A stretch of DNA of 64,000 nt from Capitulum mitella (Eukaryota; Arthropoda; Thecostraca; Pollicipedomorpha; Pollicipedidae): NCBI GenBank assembly GCA_030062745.1, contig CP099848.1, positions 5,139,685 to 5,203,684 of the forward strand, written 5' to 3'. A program made the translations under genes and the position numbers. Under the pieces are notes generated by a model that made no database searches, was not told the DNA's origin, and worked only from the letters and a program-made list of their open reading frames with translations. Position 1 is the first letter of the stretch. Each line of letters begins with the position of its first letter. Shown here piece by piece: positions 57,031 through 64,000 of the stretch.

Positions 57031-60000
57031 GTCCGGACCGTCTGTGGCAGCGACCCTGGACTCACCATCCGTCCCGTTCGCCGGCGGCGAGCTGAAGGCG
57101 ACATCGATTCCTGATCAGGCGCGCTGGACATGGCTGGGCGGTTGTTACCGGCAAGCAGAAGCTCGTCTTCGGCGACAAACTGAGATCCTTGGGCGCGCTC
57201 ACACCTCGGAACCCGAAATGACAGGATTTTACACCCTTTGCGTTGTAAGGGTGTAACGATGAAGTTCCAGGCAGTGTGTTTTCAGATGCCCATTAGACCT
57301 GGTGGAGAGTGATTTTCTGCGTAATGCAGCAGCAGGCAGCGCAGCTTTACAGCTAGCACTGCGCGTCATCAAAGAAGCTGTCATGCTGACGTCTGGAACT
57401 ACCGCTGAGCCACCACTGGTTATCACATCATATCGCACTGCATTCTTTTTGTTGGGCTGTTCACCGTGATGGTGGCTATACTGCGTCGGGCCATATGGTT
57501 GAGCAATAAAAAAGCTAGTGACAACATTGAAATTGATGCAGTTGTCTCTCATTGGTCGTCAGACAGTGAGAGCCGCTAGAGCAAAACAGTCATTCACAAC
57601 GAGGCGGAGGGGTCCTGAGACAGTGGCCCTGGGCCTCGTAAAGCTGTGCTACAGATAACAGTGTCATGACAATGATTTGGACCTCGTGCCTCCGGGTCTG
57701 CCCAGTGCACTCTGTACGATTTCACGTCCCGCCACGCGTTGTCGCAGATATTTGTGTCTTATGCAGAGCGGACAGATCGGGCCAGCAGCCTGCTGCAACA
57801 ACTGTCTGGCGCCGTATTCAGCTTTCCAGCGTTCTCGCGTGACAGCCGTATAGTCGGTCCGAATGCCAGCGATATCCGGTCCCACAGTAAGACATCTTCC
57901 GATCATCGGATCGCGAAACAGGCTGGATTCTCGGTCATCATATCCTAAGTGAGGAAGGATCGCGGCCACCAGATCCTGGGGCAGAATGGATCCCGCTCAC
58001 CCAATCCCGGATACGGGATGTCTCCTGGTTGCCAGACACTGGAAATATAGGATCCCGTTATCAGATTCTAGGACCCCGGGACCGCCCCTCTTGCTGGGTC
58101 TCGGGGATGGGATATCCCCATGACACATGATACCGTAACCAGGACGTCTTCTAATCGGCAGATCCTGAGGGTGGCGTATCTGCTATTCATCAGACCCCGG
58201 TGTTACTGTCACCCTGAAATTGGACAGGCCTGAAAGACTCAAAAAGAAAAAAGGAACCTGGCCTGTGCAATGCGATGACAAGTGTCTCACGGCAACTTAG
58301 TAAGCTGGACAGGAGCAGCGACGTGACGCTTGGGAGACGGTGAAGTGACTGAAAGTCCCAGTCCACTGCATGTCAAGCACGATGCATCTTGTCTTGGATC
58401 TGGGGAAAAATCAAGTTACTGGTCGCAAAGCAAACACACTGTATTTGGGTTTGCAACGCAAGCGAAGCACTGCCCTGCAGCACTCTAATTGGCGGGAGCA
58501 TAATGCAAACAGCTATATCACATTCATTTCGAATTACTTCACAACGAAGTTCGAAATGATCGCACATGGCTTCGTGGTTCTGTTCGTGAACCTGACCTTG
58601 CTTGGTTCTGTTGCTGCGTGGTTTTTGCAACGTGCGGTCTGACGATCCTCGGGCTGGGCGGGGGGGGATGGGGGGCGGTGTGATAGGAATTCGGCGCAGC
58701 ATGTCGCCGTCGGCGGACGGCGTGCACAGCTGTACTGCCGGCCGCTGACGGCGCCATGTCGGCGCTGATGAAACGGTCGCAGGTGTCATGAAACAGTTGT
58801 GTTGCACCGCCGCGGCCATTTCCCGCAGCTCTGATTCACCCGGACACTTTTCCCAAACCGAACGATCACTCGCAGGTCCGCCGACCCTGCCACCGGCCAC
58901 CTAAACATGGCAGCGCGCCGAAATTCTCTCCCCCTCCCCGTCCGTTCCGGTCCGGCAGCCGGTTCGCAGGTCACAATCGCTGCATTTTCGACCATTGGTC
59001 GTAAGTGGTCGACCACTGGTGGCATTGCACCAGCGGCGACCACTTACGAGCTAAAACCGTTCGAAACTGATAACATCTCGCGGATTTGTGTAAGCGCTGT
59101 GTCCGTGCATACCTCGTCGACAAGGTTCCCGTTCGGTGATCGGAGGGACTGGGTTTTCCCACGGCTCTGAGCCAGGCGGCATTTGTAGAAGTCAGGCATC
59201 CCCCACACGAATGACCACGGTTTCGACGCCCCGAGCCGCAGGCAGAGCCGAAATCAAACGTTCGTCGCCGCTTTGAAAAGGAAAGCTGTGAAAAGCTCGG
59301 AGCAGAAACGTAACCCGCCTCGGTCCGGTCCGTCCGTGTTCGGTGGCGACTCTGCAGCCGTTTCCAGGGCACCAGACCCAGGCCATCCGCACGACTGATG
59401 AGGAACACGACACCACGTGCTTCTGAGTCGGTTTACGGATGCGCACTGAACAATTCAACACTGTTCAGTGCGGAGTCGGGTGCCAGTGGTGTCAGTTATG
59501 TTGCCAGGGAGACCGCTCCCCTCAAGGGCGCCGACTGAGGAGACCTCCGTCCTTCCAGGGCACCGACTGCAATCAGTCTCCTGGAGTCTGGAATCAGACT
59601 GGAGTCGTCAACTGAAATCAGACTATTGGAACCGGTCCAGTCAAGAGGACAATTTCTTTAGTCAGTGCGCTCAATCCGCACCATACCCCCCACCATATTT
59701 GCAACAATAAGCACAGATTTACCGGATTATGCGATCCCCGGCACGCTTCGGTCAGTACCGTTAAATTTGCATTCGTGAATCGCACGGAACGAAGAGCCAA
59801 ACCTCGCGGTCACGGCATGCTCCACGCCCACAATCCGGCTCTCACGCGCCGCCCGGGGTGCCGTTCTCGGTCCGAACTTCCCACGGCGCGGCCGAGGGCT
59901 ATCTGTCTGCTGTGTGTAACGCCCGGGAGCGGGCCCTTCTCCAGAGGCAGCCACCGGTCGGTGGCGCCGGCGGTGGCTGTGAGGCCGGGTCTTCAGGCGA

Positions 60001-62239
60001 GAACAATGAAATCGTGGAGCCGATTTTTCCATGGCGCGGTCGTGGCCTCTTGGTAAGTCAGGCGTGACGCTCCGTAGTGACAAACGTTTCCTGTTTGTCG
60101 CCATTGCTCGGCACAGAAGCTTGTGGCTTTTATGTGCAGCCCGTGAATAAAATGGCCGAATCGTGCAGGGGACATTTTTATGGGCTCCCAGTCCTATTCG
60201 TCAATCATGCGTAGGACATTAAAATCGTGCAGACCAAGGTTGTTTGCAGGCGGCTAACGGCGTCCCGCTGCGTCCGTGGCCCAGCGAGACAGCATTCCCA
60301 GCGCTGTCTGTCTCGGGCCGAAGCTGCTGGTCCTGAACATGCGGATGGTGCATGCGCTTGGCAAGCTACGAGGCTGGAACAGGACGGCCACGAACGCCCA
60401 GAACACTCGCCTGAGGTGTGCAGTTATCATGCTCATCTCTACCGTCGATTACAGTTTGCCATAGGATGCACTGCCAGCTTTGATAAGGTACCATACCAGT
60501 TCCGTAACACGCTGGTGATAAGCACTGGCAGATTTCGCTGGTGTTAGCGCGTAACGTGACGTAGCTAAATATAGACAAAAAAGGAAACGTGCGCAGTTTC
60601 ATACGACGACTGCGATAAGCCATTGGTATTAACTATCGCCCTCATCAAGGAAATTTCGCACGCCATGCCCTTGACGTTGTGGCACGAAGTTCTCAGAAAT
60701 GCGGTGTGTGTTATGCGCAGCTGAGTTGCGTAATTTTCCCAACGAGAACAATATACCAAGGAGCGATGTGTAACTGATGGCCACTGCGACTCCTTGGCAG
60801 GATGTGCACAGGGTACCAAACGGCAAGTTCCGTGACAACCGATTATAATCAATACCGGTGCCTTTAATGTGTCAGGAGAGAGAGAGGCGGGGGAGAGGGG
60901 AGAGAGCTACACTGATCCTGTTTGTTCTTTTGTGGATTTGAACATGCTTCCAAGGGAAGCTGCAATTCAAGATGTCGTTGCCAATAAGAATAAAAAAATA
61001 CAAAAAAGAAAACAACACAGACATGGGACTTTCTCGAGAAGTCGTTTAAAATGTCATGCGTTGGATGCTGAGGCAACGTGGTCTTGGTCTGGCGTCAAGG
61101 AAAGATTCTGCTCCGCTATCTTAGCAATGTGACAAAATCCTAAAATAATGTTTGGCGTCATTGGACTAAGCTGGCTTTCTCCAGGCTGGTTTGTCCAGGA
61201 AAACACCATAATGATGTGATCTAAGTGTTCCCCTGAAATCTCGATACTCAAGAATGCAAATAAACGGAAGAGAGCCTCATTACTGACAACTGCAGGATTC
61301 GACAGGACCACGATGGAGGCAAAACAGATTCTGCTCCATTCCGAAATCATGAAGTACCGTTCATGCTTATAAGGCTTTCTTTGGCTGGTAATCTCGAAAA
61401 AATACGTGGTGTTTCCGACAATTGGCGACATTTTAATGAAATAAATAGTACTTTTCCGGATTCAGCCAGACTGTGGTGCTCTTGCAAAATACGAGTGCAG
61501 TGAAGCGGAGGCATACAAACGAGCTTTACATTTCAATGGTTTTTGGTTAAACATGTCCATTTGCGAAATGTTATCTGATCTCACCTGTGATATCTTAAAG
61601 AGAACTACCCCTGCTTACGGAGGATGACTTCACCAGTAACCACACTTTTTGCGTCGTCCACATGTGATGGCTGGGCGCATCCAGCCGGCAAATTTGGGAA
61701 CGGTTAAGCGTTGCATGCGTGTTTTTCTCGATTTCGAGCATGGTGGTAGCAAAAATGTGTAGATGGATACCGTCGGCCGTTTTCATATAATGCCTGGAAG
61801 AACACGAAGAACGAAATTGGAGGTAGTATGCATGATGGGTTCCAACGTACGATTGTATATGCTGCGTAATTCTGGTGCGCAAATTCAAATACGTGTCTCT
61901 TGCATCGGAACACATGAATCACCATACAGCAGTGGGCACGCTGATGTCAGGCCCGTTTGAAGAGGTGCCTGGGTTTTGCCCTCGCGTGACGCCGTTGGAC
62001 GACTGGCAGGGGACCTGGTCACAGCCACCGCGCATCGGAGCACCGTGCTACTGCAGGCTCGACCTCCGCCGTAGCCCGAGCCAGACGTCAGCGTTCAAGG
62101 CCGGAATCGGGCAGACAATGACACCTGCTGCCTGCGCAAGCAAACACATGCCGTCTGCAGCTAAAAAGCCGAGAGCCTGCCCACATTTGAACGCGTGGCC
62201 CGTTTCCTGCTGACAGAGTCTGTCTGCTCTTAAACGCAT
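57031..62239. other. No gene recognised
   Basis: 57.2-62.2 kb is mostly non-repetitive. ggatcccg-type words repeat loosely at 57960-58200, and a G8 run lies near 58660. The longest open frames (145 codons at 59408-58971 and 125 codons at 61431-61054, both minus) have no recognisable domain and are within chance expectation. Confidence 0.45.
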
Positions 62240-62540
62240 TGTCTTCTTGCACTGAAACATAGAGCTTTTCTGCACTCAGACACGGCGCCTGTTTGCACTG
62301 GAACACAATGTTTCTCTGCAATCAGTGCAGCGTCTGTCTGTTTCTGAACAGCGCCCGTCTGCACTCAAACACAGCGCTTCTGCATTTGGGCAATCACCTT
62401 TCTGAACTCAAACACAACGGCTGTCTGTATTCACGCTCAGCGCCTGTCTGCTCTCAAACACAGCGCTTGTTTTACTCAAGCACAGCGTTTGTCTTCAATC
62501 AAGCGCAGTGTTTGTCTGTGGGAGAGGCAGTGTTTGTCCC
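62240..62540. repeat. Degenerate roughly 30-bp array
   Basis: About ten diverged copies of actcaaacacagcgcttgtctg. Copies vary in length and sequence. Confidence 0.75.
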
Positions 62541-63183
62541 TTGTGTCAAAGGGAGAGGTTGCCTGCTGACATTCATTCAGCATCTTGCTGCTGTGATGAA
62601 AAAGGTGGCCTCCACCGTACAATGTCCGCAGAATACCCCAGATAACTAACCACAACCAAACACCATACCGCGACCGTAAACTAGCAACTCGAACGAGGAC
62701 TTGATAACACACCCTTGCAATTCCATCTCTTGCCAGAATCGCTCTCATGACGTACACCACTAACATCTCCCACAATAGGCCCAGCACCACGTATGACCCT
62801 TCCCATCCGTTCCATGGCAACAGATATCATCGGCATCTTTAATGGTGCATCTGATATTGCACACCACCTGTTCCCTGTATGCACATACACAGGATCTCGT
62901 CATCCTCGCCCTGGTCTCTGTGGGAATGCAGTGAGAGCTGGGCTCTCCTACACTCCTGGCTGTATTTGTGCCCGGACCGTCAATAATCTCACGTGACGTC
63001 ATAGTGAGAAACTGTCTCCATGGACTCTCGTTTGCGCCAGGTACCCGGACCGATCCGGACCGTCCGTGATGCGTGCTACGGGGGCGTAATGGGAGCTGGC
63101 CTGCCCCGGGCTCTCGACGGCGCGGTGAGTCGAGACGGCCGCTGGCGATCCGGACGTGCCTGCTGCTGACCCCTGACCTGCAG

Positions 63184-63366
63184 CCGGTGCCGTCCACCCT
63201 GCCGGCGGAGGCTGGCCGGGCGCCGCCCAGCGCCGCCGGCCGGCCGCCGCCGAGCAGCGCCGTCCCCTCCCGGCGGCCCACCCGGCGGCACGCGTCGGAT
63301 CGCCGAGCGACCGCCCTGCACCGCATGGAATCACACCTCGGTGCCTCCCCAGCTGGAGGTGCATGA
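63184..63366 (+). CDS. Tentative terminal coding exon
   Basis: A good acceptor (ctgacccctgacctgcag) precedes a frame rich in G/C-ending codons, beginning PVPSTLPAEAGRAPPSAAG and running to TGA at 63364. The peptide is Pro/Ala/Arg-rich and probably disordered. A second acceptor (gcctccccag, 63342-63351) would switch to a frame reading LEVHEMCAMRCLATT. No family is recognised and no upstream exon is found. Antisense frames are also open. Confidence 0.2.
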   Translation, partial: PVPSTLPAEAGRAPPSAAGRPPPSSAVPSRRPTRRHASDRRATALHRMESHLGASPAGGA

Positions 63367-63460
63367 GATGTGCGCGATGCGCTGCCTGGCGACCACCAGC
63401 GGTCGGGGCTCTGCGTGACGAGGTTACGCCGCAGTGACGTCAGCGGTTTCCCTTCGCACC

Positions 63461-63595
63461 GGCAGCAGTGACGGCAAGAATATCACTGGACACCGGCAGC
63501 AGTGACGTCGGTGAAGTCTCGGGACGCCGGCAGCAGTGACGTCGGCGAAGTCTCGGGAGACCGGCAGTACTGACAGCGGGATATCACGGGAACCA
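63461..63595. repeat. 34-bp minisatellite, about four copies
   Basis: ggcagcagtgacgtcggtga-type units start at 63461, 63495, 63529 and 63563. The last copy is diverged. Confidence 0.88.
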
Positions 63596-63779
63596 GGGCC
63601 GTGGCACGCACCGCCAGGCGGCGACCCTCTGGTGTCACGCTCCGGGGCGCCGGGCGCTCCGACCGCCTGCCCAGTCGAGAACAATGTCGCCGCCTGGGAA
63701 CAATGGCGGAGCCCGGCGCCGCCTGATAAATCTGCCCGTATAGAGAGTACAAACGCGCCGTGAAACTAGCTGCGCGTAA

Positions 63780-63820
63780 TGACGAGTATAAATGCACTCG
63801 CCACGCAGCCGCCGCTCCGC
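63780..63820 (+). promoter_or_regulatory. Candidate TATA promoter
   Basis: TATAAAT at 63787-63793 lies about 66 bp before an ATG in strong context. A start site would fall near 63815-63822. No clear Inr is seen. Confidence 0.25.
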
Positions 63821-63852
63821 GCGCCCACGATATTAATGGCGTTAAGATTACC

Positions 63853-64000
63853 ATGGTAATTAAAATCTGTCAGCCGCGACACGGAGGAAGCGGTCTCTGG
63901 GAAACGCTCGCCGCGATATCCATCGGTGATCGCGCCTTCCGGCCGGCGGCGGCCGCCGGGCGGCGGGCGGAGCGGCAGACGAGCAGGACCGTCTGCAGCC
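63853..64000 (+). CDS. Tentative 5' end of a gene running off the window
   Basis: taccATGg at 63850-63856 fits a strong start context. The frame stays open for 49 codons to the window edge, reading MVIKICQPRHGGSGLWETLA, then Ala/Arg-rich. It sits downstream of a TATA box. No domain is recognised, and the first codons (gta att aaa) are unlike the GC3-rich FReD gene. The catggtaattaaaatc text could instead be a regulatory site. Confidence 0.2.
   Translation, partial: MVIKICQPRHGGSGLWETLAAISIGDRAFRPAAAAGRRAERQTSRTVCS

Noticed and set aside
61054-61431. 125-codon minus-strand frame with an A at -3 of its ATG
   Set aside because: No motif or codon bias. A few frames of this length are expected by chance in the window.

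Overview
The window looks like gene-poor nuclear DNA from an animal, most likely an arthropod and possibly a crustacean. That reading is an inference. It rests on an intron-split, GC3-rich gene for a secreted fibrinogen-related lectin of the techylectin/ficolin type, on mariner, hAT and piggyBac-type DNA transposon debris, on a tRNA-derived SINE, and on very dense micro- and minisatellites. Nothing bacterial is present: there are no operons, rRNA genes or CRISPR arrays, and I found no intact tRNA gene.

Layout. 1-9.2 kb is GC-rich and holds only tentative coding pieces: a minus-strand signal-peptide-like first exon with a TATA-like promoter near 1.1-1.3 kb, a minus-strand first exon at 3.1-3.3 kb, and a membrane-segment-like stretch near 8.6-8.7 kb. 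9.2-14.7 kb holds minisatellites and a broken mariner with a small hAT-type MITE inside it. 14.7-21.7 kb is more AT-rich. It holds coiled-coil-like ORF pieces, a 24-codon coding-like segment, a 73-bp minisatellite and a 1.6-kb tract almost free of CpG. 21.7-31 kb is mostly unassigned, with microsatellites and another MITE.

31.0-42.9 kb is the one confident gene: six coding exons on the plus strand encoding a predicted 359-residue secreted fibrinogen-related (FReD) protein. Its exon phases agree throughout. Introns 1 and 2 each begin with a tandem array built from copies of their own 5' splice site. Intron 5 (7.65 kb) starts with a compound microsatellite. It also carries an inverted pair of decayed hAT copies, one of them split by a 1.19-kb piggyBac-like element, and a SINE. 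A degenerate CTGACC-type array follows the stop codon. 43-64 kb is mainly minisatellites (36-, 36-, 31- and 34-bp units) in otherwise unassigned DNA, ending with a TATA-box candidate and an ATG frame that runs off the window.

The most unusual signals are the splice-donor-derived minisatellites in the FReD gene, the CpG desert whose edge falls inside a tandem array, and the hAT inverted dimer in which one arm keeps the uninserted counterpart of the piggyBac-like insertion site.
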